Below, one piece after another: positions 1 to 9,078 of a DNA stretch of 64,000 nt. The DNA is from Annona cherimola (taxonomy: Eukaryota; Streptophyta; Magnoliopsida; Magnoliales; Annonaceae). How positions within the stretch are numbered: the first letter of the stretch is position 1; the number at the start of each line of letters is the position of its first letter. The stretch is from the NCBI GenBank assembly GCA_030490835.1, contig CM059972.1:44371452-44435451 (forward strand), written 5' to 3'. The notes under the pieces are model-generated. The model had not been told where the DNA came from and searched no databases. It worked only from the letters and a program-made list of their open reading frames with translations. A program made the translations under genes and the position numbers.

Positions 1-965
1 AAAATTTCTTGGATAATTTGCTCTCATTTAGCATAGTTCTAGCCATCTCTTGTATGGTTCTATTTTTCCTTTCAACTACTCCATTTTGTTGTGGAGTCCT
101 TGGTGCAGAAAATGTGTGATGAATTCCTTTTTCATTACATAATTCTATGAATCGTTTGTTCTCAAATTCACCACTATGGTCACTTCTTATAGACATAATA
201 GTACTTTGTTTTTCATTTTTCACCAAGTTTACAAAAGTTGAAAACATAGAGAAGGCTTCATCTTTGCTAGCTAAAAGAATTATCCATGTGAATCTTGAAA
301 AGTCATCAACAATTACAAATACATATTTCTTTCCACCAATGGTTAAAATGTCGGATGGCCCATATAGATCCATGTGTAGCAATTCAAGTGGCCTAGTGGT
401 GAAAATCTCCTTTTTGGTAGAAAAAGACATCTTTGGTTGTTTAGATAATTGACATGCCTTGCAAATTTTGTCTTTGTCATATTTCAACTTTGGCAAGCCT
501 TCTACCAAACTCTTTTTCCATAGGGTCTTTATGTTTGACATATTCACATGTCCAAGTCTTTTATGCCAAATCCATGGATCATTTTCAATGGCCATTAGAC
601 ATTGACCATCTAGTTCATCAAGTAAAACCAAATATACATTTCCATGTCTTCTTCCACTAAACATGATATGCTCACCATCACATACATTACATATAGATGA
701 TTCAAACACAACCTTATATCCTTTATCACATAATTGGCTAATGCTCATTAGGTTATGCTTGAGTCCTTCAACAAACAAAACATCCTCCATGCATGCATTT
801 GAACTACTATAAATATTTCCTTTACCTTTGATTTTACCTTTCTCATTATTTCCAAAGGCAACAGTTCCGTCGTTGCAAGGCTTAAGTTTGTGAAACAAAT
901 TTCTTTCTCCAGTCATGTGCCTTGAACAACCGCTATCCATGAACCATACATTGTTTGCCTTTGCC
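1..965 (-). CDS. Copia pol, protease to integrase core (partial, open to window edge)
   Basis: Minus-strand frame with no stop from about 965 to base 1. It begins with a linker and then MDSGCSRHMTG, the Copia protease active-site region with the catalytic D-S-G (ATG at 940). Next comes the pre-integrase zinc motif (H...H in HKRLGH, then CKAC), and the integrase core: first Asp in LLHMDLYGP, second Asp in IRSDHSGEF, Glu in NGVVERKNRT. It would supply the polyprotein protease and the enzyme that inserts cDNA. Against copy B there is one extra base near position 29, so the frame probably shifts in the last 30 bases before the window edge. It sits in the +1 frame relative to gag, with an in-frame TGA just upstream of the linker. 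Confidence 0.85.
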
Positions 966-998
966 TTTAATCAGATCTGAAAAGTAAACAAATAATCC

Positions 999-2852
999 TT
1001 ATCCTTTTGGTACCCATTTTATGGGTCCATTTGGGTTAGTAATATTATTCAACCTTTGTTGCTCCAACTTAGAAAGTCCAAATCTTGTGTTCCTTGGAAC
1101 CCAAACTAGTTTTGCACCATAATCAAACAATCTCTTAAAGTTACACTTGTAAACTTTATGACCCATGTTGTTGCAAAAGTTGCAAGCCATTGGTAATCTA
1201 GGAGTAGGCCTCCAAGTATATTTTGGTTCAAATGTTGGCCTTTTAGTCCACATAACATTTCTCCTTTGTGGCTTGTATATAGGTGCAATTTTGGTTTGAT
1301 ATTTCCCAAGTGTAGGCACATTTGATTTGCCACTTTCTCCTTGCTCAAATGTATTGTATCCAAGACCTCTTTTGTTTGTTTGGGAGGTCATGTTCAGAAA
1401 CATCTTTACACTTTCTCCTGGATTAGAGAACTTTGCTAATGATTCATTTAAGGATTTGTTCTCCTTTTTCAGTTTCTCTACTTCTTTCAACAATGATTCA
1501 TTTTCTTCTTTCAGTTTTGTTGATTTTTCAGCTAGTTTTCCATTTTCAATAATAATAAAGTTGCATTGTTGTTTCTTTGAGGACAACTTGTTTCCTAGCT
1601 TTTTGATTTCCTCATATAATGAATCATAGGCAGTTTGTAGTTCTTCTAATTCAGCACATTTGATGCAATTTTGAAAAGAAGAATAACTTGATTGAGAATA
1701 GCAAGGTTTGGAAGTTACCTCATCATTGCTTGTACATTTGGTTGAGGTGGATTGTTCTTCCAAAACTTCAGTCGTGTTTAAGCATAGCAAGTCCTCTTCT
1801 TGCTCGATTCGTGCCATGCAACATATTCTTGCACAGTTGGCTGCATCATTTTCGTCGGTTGAAGAGCTGTATGTTGATGAAGTCTCCTCGTTGACGAACA
1901 TGCCTCTTCCTCTTGGCCTTTGGTATTTTCTTCTTTCATGACTCTCCTTTGGTCTTTCTTCTGGTGTAGGACATTGAGCTTGCATATGTCCTACGCCCCC
2001 GCATCGGTAGCATTTTGTAACCTCCTTTTTCTTTTCTTTATGTGGTCTTTCTTTGAAGTCTTTGAGGTTCTTTTCTTTTCTCACAAATTTTCGAAACTTG
2101 TGAGTAAGAAGTGCAATATCTTCATCACCATTGTTAGACGAGGAGGTAGACTCATCTGAGTTGCGTGCCGCTTTTAATGCAATGATTTTCTTCCCTTTAT
2201 GATTCTCTTCATTTCTTCTCTTAATTAGCTCATGTGACATTAGTGAGCTAATTAGATCTTCTAGCTTTAGGGTGTTGAGGTCTTTCGCTTCTTCAATAGC
2301 TGTAATCTTTGGAGTCCATGAATCCGGTAGAGCTCTTAGTATCTTCATCACCTGTTCGGATTCAGAGATAGCTTTTCCAAGACCTTTGAGAGCATTAGTA
2401 ATCTTAGAAAATCTTGCAAACATTTCAGAAATATTTTCAGTGTCTAGCATTCTAAAACTTTCCAACTCTCCTATCAAAATATTTCTCCTAGTCCCTTGGA
2501 CTTGGGAGGTTCCTTCATAAATAGATGTTAGAGTATCCCATATTTCTTTTGCGGTTAGGCAGGATGATACTCTATCATACTCAGAAGCTGTAAGAGCACA
2601 AAATAGTGAGTTCATTGCCTTAGCATTGCTCTTTACAGTTCTTACTTTCTCTTCGGTCCATTTGGAAGCTTTGTCATCAGTAGGCAAAATCACACGATCT
2701 TGGATAGCAATCCAAGAATCCATATCTGTAGCCATGATGAGTTGCTTCATACGAAGCTTCCAATAACCAAAGTTGTTCCCATCAAACAATGGTGGCCTTG
2801 TAAAAGATTGGCCCTCGGCAAAAGCGGGAACGGAGGTAGATTGGGATGCCAT
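999..2852 (-). CDS. Copia gag polyprotein
   Basis: Complete 617-codon frame from ATG at 2852. The N-terminus (PPLFDGNNFGYWKLRMKQLI) is the DUF4219-type start, followed by the UBN2/retrotransposon gag region (about residues 60-220), a basic stretch, then one CCHC zinc knuckle, CYRCGGVGHMQAQC, near residue 280. A coiled-coil-like Lys/Glu-rich stretch covers about residues 400-470. A second Cys/His motif, CNFCNNMGHKVYKC, lies near residue 560. Gag forms the cytoplasmic virus-like particle and binds the RNA. The ATG is the first one about 35 bases after the PBS. The frame ends in TAA, and pol continues in another frame about 60 bases on, which is unusual for Copia, where gag and pol are normally one frame. 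Confidence 0.93.
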   Translation of the reverse strand: MASQSTSVPAFAEGQSFTRPPLFDGNNFGYWKLRMKQLIMATDMDSWIAIQDRVILPTDDKASKWTEEKVRTVKSNAKAMNSLFCALTASEYDRVSSCLTAKEIWDTLTSIYEGTSQVQGTRRNILIGELESFRMLDTENISEMFARFSKITNALKGLGKAISESEQVMKILRALPDSWTPKITAIEEAKDLNTLKLEDLISSLMSHELIKRRNEENHKGKKIIALKAARNSDESTSSSNNGDEDIALLTHKFRKFVRKEKNLKDFKERPHKEKKKEVTKCYRCGGVGHMQAQCPTPEERPKESHERRKYQRPRGRGMFVNEETSSTYSSSTDENDAANCARICCMARIEQEEDLLCLNTTEVLEEQSTSTKCTSNDEVTSKPCYSQSSYSSFQNCIKCAELEELQTAYDSLYEEIKKLGNKLSSKKQQCNFIIIENGKLAEKSTKLKEENESLLKEVEKLKKENKSLNESLAKFSNPGESVKMFLNMTSQTNKRGLGYNTFEQGESGKSNVPTLGKYQTKIAPIYKPQRRNVMWTKRPTFEPKYTWRPTPRLPMACNFCNNMGHKVYKCNFKRLFDYGAKLVWVPRNTRFGLSKLEQQRLNNITNPNGPIKWVPKG

Positions 2853-2885
2853 ATGGTGGATCTCTTTGGTTCAATTCAAAGACCT

Positions 2886-2897
2886 GCTCTGATACCA
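2886..2897 (-). promoter_or_regulatory. Copia A primer-binding site (tRNA-iMet type)
   Basis: On the minus strand the bases read TGGTATCAGAGC, complementary to the 3' end of initiator methionine tRNA, the usual plant Copia minus-strand primer. It lies two bases inside the LTR end at 2900, which fixes the LTR boundary. Confidence 0.93.
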
Positions 2898-3160
2898 CTT
2901 GTTGGGTCCCGAATAGATGGCAAAACCCAAGAGGGGAGGGGTGAATTGGGTTCTTAAAAATTTCTTTGGTAACTTAAAAACTTAACCCCTTGTAGAATTA
3001 ATCCCCTTGAATGAAGAAACTGAATGGAAAGCAAAGTAATAAAGAGAGCAGAGATAAAAGCAAGTAGACAAGGATTTTATAGTGGTTCGGGCAACCTCCC
3101 TACTCCACTCTTCCAAGCTCACACTCCTTGTGACTTGGGTTCCACTATTGTATTCCGCGA

Positions 3161-3260
3161 ATACAACTAGAGCCTCTTGCTCTCTTCTAGATTCTAGCTC
3201 TAGGGGGCATATACAACCAGAGCCTCTTGCTCTCTTCTAGATTCTAGCTCTAGGGGGCAT
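3161..3260. repeat. 50-bp tandem duplication in Copia LTR
   Basis: Two adjacent 50-bp copies, 3161-3210 and 3211-3260, differ by a single base (ACTAG versus CCAGAG context near the start). Each carries the block CTCTAGGGGGCAT at its end. The near identity points to a recent duplication. Confidence 0.92.
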
Positions 3261-3667
3261 ATAACACTTAGCACAAGTAGGTGATGAGTCACACTCCAAT
3301 CACACACTACTTTGCTACCTCTTGATCTTAGCTACGCAAGCTAAATCAAGTTCAACACAAACAAGTAAACAATAAAAGTAAACTACACTTTACAGGTGTG
3401 TAGAAACGATTTAGCGCAGGGAAGAACTTGTAGATGATGGCTTTGAAGTTTCTGAATGTAGCTCTTGCAACTTGAAGCACAATTCTTCCTCTCTTGATTG
3501 GCTTGATCACTTTAATGCTCTTGTAGATAGGAGTTATGCTCACTTAATGTTTTCCAACTGCTTCCCTCGTTCACATTAACTCCCTTTTATAATTTTGGAG
3601 GGAATCCGAACGTTAGAAGGTAGGTGGCGCGCATTTAATGCGCCAACGTTCGAATTAATTCCGACCG

Positions 3668-3858
3668 TTGCGACCCAAGTCGCATGTGGAGTCGACTTCG
3701 GATGCGACTTCGCCCAAGTCGCAGATGGAGTCGACTTCGGGTGCGACTTCGCTTCTCCGTCGCAACTTCAAGTTCCAGTCAGGGTCGACTTGGCTTTGCG
3801 ACTTCACCCAAGTCGCAGGTGAAGTCGACTTCGTGTGCGACTTCACCTCGTCAGTTGA
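3668..3858. repeat. GTCGAC-centred dyad repeat cluster 1 in LTR
   Basis: Several units of roughly 40 bp. Each runs AAGTCGCA, about 6 bases, the palindrome GTCGAC, TTCG, then TGCGACTT, so each unit is an interrupted inverted repeat around a SalI-type palindrome. The cluster is GC-rich in an AT-rich LTR. The same module recurs at 4137-4422 and in copy B at 7508-7790. Confidence 0.85.
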
Positions 3859-4136
3859 TTTTCTGAACTCCGGAACTTTGGAAATCTTTCTCTTTTTGTT
3901 TAGTCTTCTTCATGCCTTTAGTTCTTTTGTATTTTTCATGTCTTGAATCATTGAGTCTTGCTTTCATTAGCTCCATGATCTCCAAACCTTTGACTTGATT
4001 TGATCTTGAACACCTTGAAACTTTTTGTCTTGGACTTGAGAGGCTTTGAGTTGATTTTTGAAATCATTTAATCTTGAAACTGCATCTTTGATCTTTGAAA
4101 GAAGCTTGAATCAGTATCTTTAAATCTCCAAAACCT

Positions 4137-4422
4137 CAAGTCGCACTTCGGGGTCGACTTCGTTCGCGACTTCACCCAAGTCGTAACTGGAGTCGACTTC
4201 ACTTGCGACTTCGATATTCTGCTGCTCCGAAATTCAACTCTGGAAGGATTTGCTCGACTGAAGTCGATGGTGAGGTCGACTTCGTTTGCGACTTGGCTAC
4301 CCAAGTCGCAGGTGGAGTCGACTTGGCCTGCGACTTCACCTTCCCTTCTTCCGTTTTCAACTCTGGACAGTTCTGCATGTTTTGAAGTCGATCTTGGAGT
4401 CGACTTGGGGAACGACTTGGCC
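4137..4422. repeat. GTCGAC-centred dyad repeat cluster 2 in LTR
   Basis: A second cluster of the same module (AAGTCGCA ... GTCGACTT ... TGCGACTT), with five GTCGAC cores, some with drifted arms (GAAGTCGAT, AACGACTT). It is separated from cluster 1 by about 280 bp of AT-rich DNA. Confidence 0.83.
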
Positions 4423-4555
4423 TTTCATACTTGATTTTCTTCAAATGGTTATTCCTTAAACATTTTCACAAACTTGTTAGTAGCCAAGACTTTCTCAAAT
4501 TGATTTGTTAATCATCAAAACATAGATTTAGCTAGTTTTCCTCATGTTTCCAACA

Positions 4556-5945
4556 TATAGGAGTTATTACCTTCACTTACTCTTTCCTCCATGGAGTCTT
4601 CTTGCTTTTCCACATGCAATTTTTCAAGAGTACTTGTTATATCATCTGCATCACTTAAATCATCTTTTCTTTTGAAGCATGGGTTAGTTTCATCAAAAAC
4701 AATATGTATCGACTCTTCTACAACTTGGTTTCATTTATTGAATACTCTATATGCTTTGCTATTTTATGGGTACCCAAGGAATATTGTCTCATCACTTTTG
4801 GCATCTAGTTTTTCCAAGTTGGTTTTACCATTGTTCAAAACATAGCATGTGCATCCAAAAGCATGAAAGTATGAAATATTTGATTTCTACCTTTCCATAG
4901 CTCATATGGGGTCTTTTTCAAGATTGCTCTAATGGTAACTCGATTCAAAACATGACAAGCTGTACTCACAGCTTCGCCCCAAAATTTCTTGGATAATTTG
5001 CTCTCATTAGCATTGTTCTAGCCATCTCTCGTATAGTTCTGTTTTTCCTTTCAACTACTCCATTTTGTTGTGGAGTTCTTGGTGCAGAAAATGTGTGATG
5101 AATTCCTTTTTCATTACATAACTCTATGAATCGTTTATTTTCAAATTCACCACCATGATCACTTCTTATAGTCATAATAGTACTTTATTTTTCATTTTGC
5201 ACCAAATTTACAAAAGTTGAAAACATAGAGAAGGCTTCATCTTTGCTAGCTAAGAGAATTATCCATGTGAATCTTGAAAAATCATCAACAATAACAAATA
5301 CATATTTCTTTCCACCAATGGTTAAAATATCGGATGGCCCATATAGATCCATGTGTAGCAATTCAAGTGGCCTAGTGGTGGAGATTTCCTTTTTGGTAGA
5401 GAAAGGCATCTTAGGTTGTTTAGATAATTGACATGCCTTGCAAATTTTGTCTTTGTCATATTTCAACTTTGGCAAGCCTTCTACCAAACTCTTTTTCCAT
5501 AGGGTCTTTATATTTCCCATGTTTATGTGTCCAAGCCTTTTACGCCAAACCCATGGATCATTATCAATGGCCATTAGACATTGACCATCTAATTCGTCAA
5601 GTGAAACCAAATATACATTTCCATGTCTTTTTCCACTAAACATGATATGTTCTCCATCAAATACATTACATATAGATGATTCAAACACAACCTTGTATCC
5701 TTTGTCACATAATTGACTAATGCTCATTAGGTTATGTTTGAGTCCTTCAACAAACAAAACATCTTCCATGCATGCATTTGAAATACTATAAATATTTCCT
5801 TTACCTTTAATTTTACCTTTCTCGTTATTACCAAAGGCAACCGTTCCATCGTTGCAAGGCTTAAGTTTATGAAATAAACTTCTTTCTCCGGTCATATGCC
5901 TTGAACAACCGCTGTCCATGAACCATACATTGTTTGCCTTTGCCT
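4556..5945 (-). pseudogene. Copia B pol fragment (protease to integrase C-terminus)
   Basis: Homologous to the element A pol. The 244-codon piece from ATG 5919 contains MDSGCSRHMTG, HKRLGH-like and CKAC motifs and the first integrase Asp (LLHMDLYGP). It is cut by an in-frame TAA at 5185-5187 where A has CAA. Reading resumes with IRSDHGGEF and NGVVERKNRT, then a frameshift near 4980 breaks the conserved W-EAVSTACHVLNR-like stretch. Further frame breaks occur toward 4740. Coding homology ends abruptly at 4556, where element A's LTR starts. It cannot encode an active enzyme. Confidence 0.88.
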
Positions 5946-5977
5946 TGAAACAAATCTGAAAAATAAAAAGGTAAATC

Positions 5978-7150
5978 TCATCTCTTTGGTACCCATTTTA
6001 TGGGTCCATTTGGGTTAGTGATATGATTCAAACTTTGTTGCTCTAACTTAGAAAGCCCAAATCTTGTGTTCCTTGAAACCCAAACTAATTTTGCACCATG
6101 TTCATACAATTTCTTAAAGTTACACTTATAGGCTTTATGACCCATTTTGTTGCAGTAATTGCAAGCCATTGGTAATCTAGGAGTAGGCCTCCAAGTATAT
6201 GATGGTTCAAACGTTGGCCTTCTAGTCCACATAATATTTTTCCTTCTTGGCTTGTATATTGGTGCAGTTTTGGTTTGACATTTCCCAAGTGTTGGCACAT
6301 TTGATTTGCCACTTCCTTTTTGCTCAAATGTATAATATTCAAGGCCTCTTTTATTTGTTTGAGCAGTCATGTTCAAAAAAATCTTTACATTTTCTCCAGG
6401 ATTAGAGAACTTTGCTAATGATTCATTTAATGATTCGTTCTCCTTTTTCAATTTCTCTATCTCTTTTATCAATGATTCATTTTCTTCTTTCGGTTTTGTT
6501 GATTTTTCAGCTAGTTTTCCATTTTCAATAATAACGAAGTTACATTGTTGTCTCTTCAATGACAACTTGTTTCCTAGCTTTTTAATTTCTTCATATAATG
6601 AATCATAAGCAATTTGCAATTCTTCTAATTCAGCACATTTGAGGCATTCTTGAAAGGAAGAATAACTTGATTGAGAATAGCAAGGTTTGGAAGTTACCTC
6701 TTCATTGCTTGTACATTTTGTTGAGATAGTTTGTTCTTCCAAAACTTCAGTTGTGTTCAAACATAACAAGTCTTCTTCTTGTTCGATCCGTGCCATGCAA
6801 CATATTCTTGCGCAGTTTGCTGTATCGTTATCGTCAGTTGAAGAGCTGCTTGTTGATGAAGTCTTTTCATTGACGTACATGCCTCTTCCCTTTGGCCTTT
6901 GGTATTTTCTGCCTTCATGTCCTTCCTTCCTCTCTTGATACTCTTCCGGCGTAGGACATTGAGCTTGTATGTGTCCTATCCCGCCGCATTTGTAGCACTT
7001 CGTTGGCTCCTTCTTCTTCTCTCTCCGTGTTCTTTCTTTGAAGTCCTTGAATTTCCTTTCTTTTCTCACAAATTTTCGAAATTTGCGAGTGAGAAGTGCA
7101 ATATCTTCATTATCATTATGAGACGAGGAGGTAGACTCTTCTGAGTTGTA
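5978..7150 (-). pseudogene. Copia B gag C-terminal fragment
   Basis: About 390 open codons matching element A gag from about residue 232 to the end. It has a CCHC knuckle (CYKCGGIGHIQAQC), the Lys/Glu-rich coiled-coil-like middle and the C-terminal CNYCNKMGHKAYKC motif. There is no gag ATG: the frame enters from LTR sequence at the deletion junction. The stop is TGA where A has TAA, followed by a pyrimidine-rich tract ending in CAG just before the pol linker. It is non-functional as it stands. Confidence 0.88.
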
Positions 7151-7924
7151 CGACTTCACCTTGTCAGTTGGCTTTGATGAACTTGAAGACTTTGGAGATT
7201 GCTTGTTCCTTCATGCCTTTATTTCTTTTTCATTTCTCATGTCTTTCTTTTTGAATTATTGTTTTTGCTTTTATTTGCTCCATGTTTTGTAAGCCTTGAA
7301 TCATATGATCTTGAATAACTTCTTGGTCAAGCTTATGCATCTTGTTTTGAACTTGGATTGGTCTTCATAGCTTGAGTTTCTTCATCTTGAGATATGCTTG
7401 GAGCTTTGCTTTGGACTTGATAGATTTAAGTTGATCTTGCACCTTTGATTTGGTTTTGAGAACACTCAAGTTGACTCTTGGAACTGCATCTTTGATCTTA
7501 GAAAAACTCAAGTCGCACTTGGGGTCGACTTCGTCCGCGACTTCGCCCAAGTCGCAACTGGAGTCGACTTCGTTTGCGACTTCGGTATTCTTCCATCCCA
7601 AATTCAGCTCTGGAGTGATTTTCCCGACTGAAGTCGATGCTGGAGTCGACTTTGTTTGCGACTTGGCTTCCTAAGTCGCAAGTGGAGTCTACTTGGCCTG
7701 CGACTTCACTTGTTCTTCTCCCATTTTCAACTCTGGACAGATTTGGCTTCTTGAAGTCGATCTTGGGGTCGACTTGGAGAACGACTTGGCCTTCCATGCT
7801 CTCTTTCCTTTAAATGTATATGCTTTAAACATTTCCCCAAACATGTAAGTAGCCAAGACATTCTCAAATGGATTTGTTAATCATCAAAATATAGTTTTAG
7901 CTAGTTTTCCACATATTTCCAACA
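7148..7924 (-). repeat. Copia B LTR fragment
   Basis: Matches the element A LTR from about 3837 to its end, with GTCGAC dyad units at 7508-7790 and the terminal CCAACA at 7919-7924. The first half of the LTR is gone. Confidence 0.86.
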
Positions 7925-9078
7925 CTACAGTAGCTTTATTTGATTCTGGAGTTACGCATTCATTTATATCGTACCAATTTGTAATCACACACGCACTTCG
8001 GGTAGAAGAAACTAATAGTACTATACATGTGGAATCCCCAGTTATAGATTAGCAAGTATAAATTAAATTTGCAAGGCATGTCCTGTCAGGATAGGAATAA
8101 AAAAATTAGAATCTGATCTCGTCCTATTACCAATGACAGAGTTTGATATCATACTAGGGATGCATTGGCTAAGTCAATGGGGTGCAACGATTGATTGCAA
8201 AAATAAAAAAAAAGTACAATTCGAAGCACCAAAAAATGAAATAGAGATCAGTAAAATAAGACAACTATAAAAAACACAATAAGGATGGTATCAACTATGA
8301 AAGCAGCTAAGCTGATACGCCAACAATGTACAACCTATCTGGTCTCTATAAACACGATAAAAAGAGTTGGGATACCTATGGAACAAATTCCGGTGGTAAA
8401 GGAATTTTCAGATATTTTTCCAAAAGAGCTATGTAGTTTACCACCGGAAAGGGAGATGGATATGAAAATAGAAATTATCCTACGAACAGCCCCAATATCT
8501 AAAGCCCCATATAGGATGGCGCCAGCCGAATTGAATGAGTTAAAAGTACAAGTCTAAGATTTATTAGATAAAGGGTTTATTAGACCCATTGCATCACCTT
8601 GGGGAGCTCCAGTACTATTTGTAAGAAAAAATGATGGGAGTTTGAGACTCTGTATTGATTACAGAGAATTGAATAAAGTAACAGTCAAAAATAAGTACCC
8701 ACTCCCAAGAATAGATGATCTCTTTGATCAGTTAAAAGGAGCTTCTACATTTTTAAAATTTGATTTACAGTCAGGTTACCACCAGTTGAGGATATGTCCA
8801 AAGGACATCCATAAAACAGCATTCAGAACAAGATATGGGCATTATGAATTATTAGTCATGCTATTTGGACTAACGAATGCCCCGGCTATATTTATGGATA
8901 TGATGAATAGAATTTTTTGAGAATTTTTGGATCAATTTGTGGTGGTATTCATTGATGACATATTGATTTATTCAAAGACAGAAGAAGAGCATGAGAAACA
9001 TTTAAGGATAGTATTGGAAATTCTCTAAAGGGAGAAATTATATGCTAAATTCAAGAAATGTGCTTTTTGGTTGAAACA
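7925..9078 (+). pseudogene. Gypsy I protease and reverse transcriptase remnant
   Basis: Starts in the aspartic protease (LFDSGVTHSF retains D-S-G) and continues through a broken linker to RT. The RT part includes [57 protein letters not shown] and, after an internal TGA near 8919, the catalytic FIDDILIYS. Several other stops occur (about 8050, 8557, 9027). Homology ends near 9078 at a CATTTGC shared with the LTR, a possible microhomology deletion joint. Same family as the element F pol on the opposite strand. Confidence 0.85.

Larger units (their letters stand above)
1..4555 (-). mobile_element. Copia LTR retrotransposon A (partial, nested)
   Basis: Minus-strand Ty1/Copia element. Reading down the minus strand it has a 5' LTR (4555-2900), a tRNA-iMet type PBS, gag (2852-999), then protease/integrase running off the window at base 1. 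Reverse transcriptase, RNase H and the 3' LTR lie outside. It lies inside a second copy of the same family: element B's integrase-distal coding sequence begins exactly at 4556, and the five bases 4556-4560 (TATAG) should be the TSD. Gag is uninterrupted, so this is probably a fairly young insertion. The gag with a CCHC knuckle and the long LTR suggest a SIRE/Tork-like lineage; that placement is inference. Confidence 0.93.
2900..4555 (-). repeat. Copia A 5' LTR (1,656 bp)
   Basis: The LTR begins TGTTGG and ends CCAACA on the plus strand, so it has TG...CA ends inside a 6-bp inverted repeat. The PBS abuts one side and foreign coding sequence of copy B the other. It contains a 50-bp tandem duplication and two clusters of GTCGAC-centred repeats. 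Copy B carries a partial homologue at 7148-7924. No second LTR of element A lies in the window, so its age cannot be read from LTR divergence. Confidence 0.92.
4556..7924 (-). mobile_element. Copia LTR retrotransposon B (deleted, host of A)
   Basis: Second copy of the Copia A family, same strand. It has integrase (4556-5940), the C-terminal two-thirds of gag (5978-7150) and the LTR end (7148-7924). Against A, about 1.7 kb is missing: the gag N-terminus, PBS and half of the LTR, so gag is fused directly to mid-LTR near 7148. It lies in the protease region of a plus-strand Gypsy element; 7925-7929 (CTACA) is the expected TSD copy. Its RT half and 3' LTR should lie left of the window beyond element A. 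Confidence 0.9.

Noticed and set aside
3595..3946. Frames with repeated VDFGCDF-like words
   Set aside because: Translation of the GTCGAC dyad repeats; several frames and both strands give the same pattern.
4556..4560. Element A LTR as the 3' LTR of element B (tandem element sharing an LTR)
   Set aside because: No polypurine tract precedes it, and B's coding sequence continues to the exact LTR edge, so nested insertion fits better.
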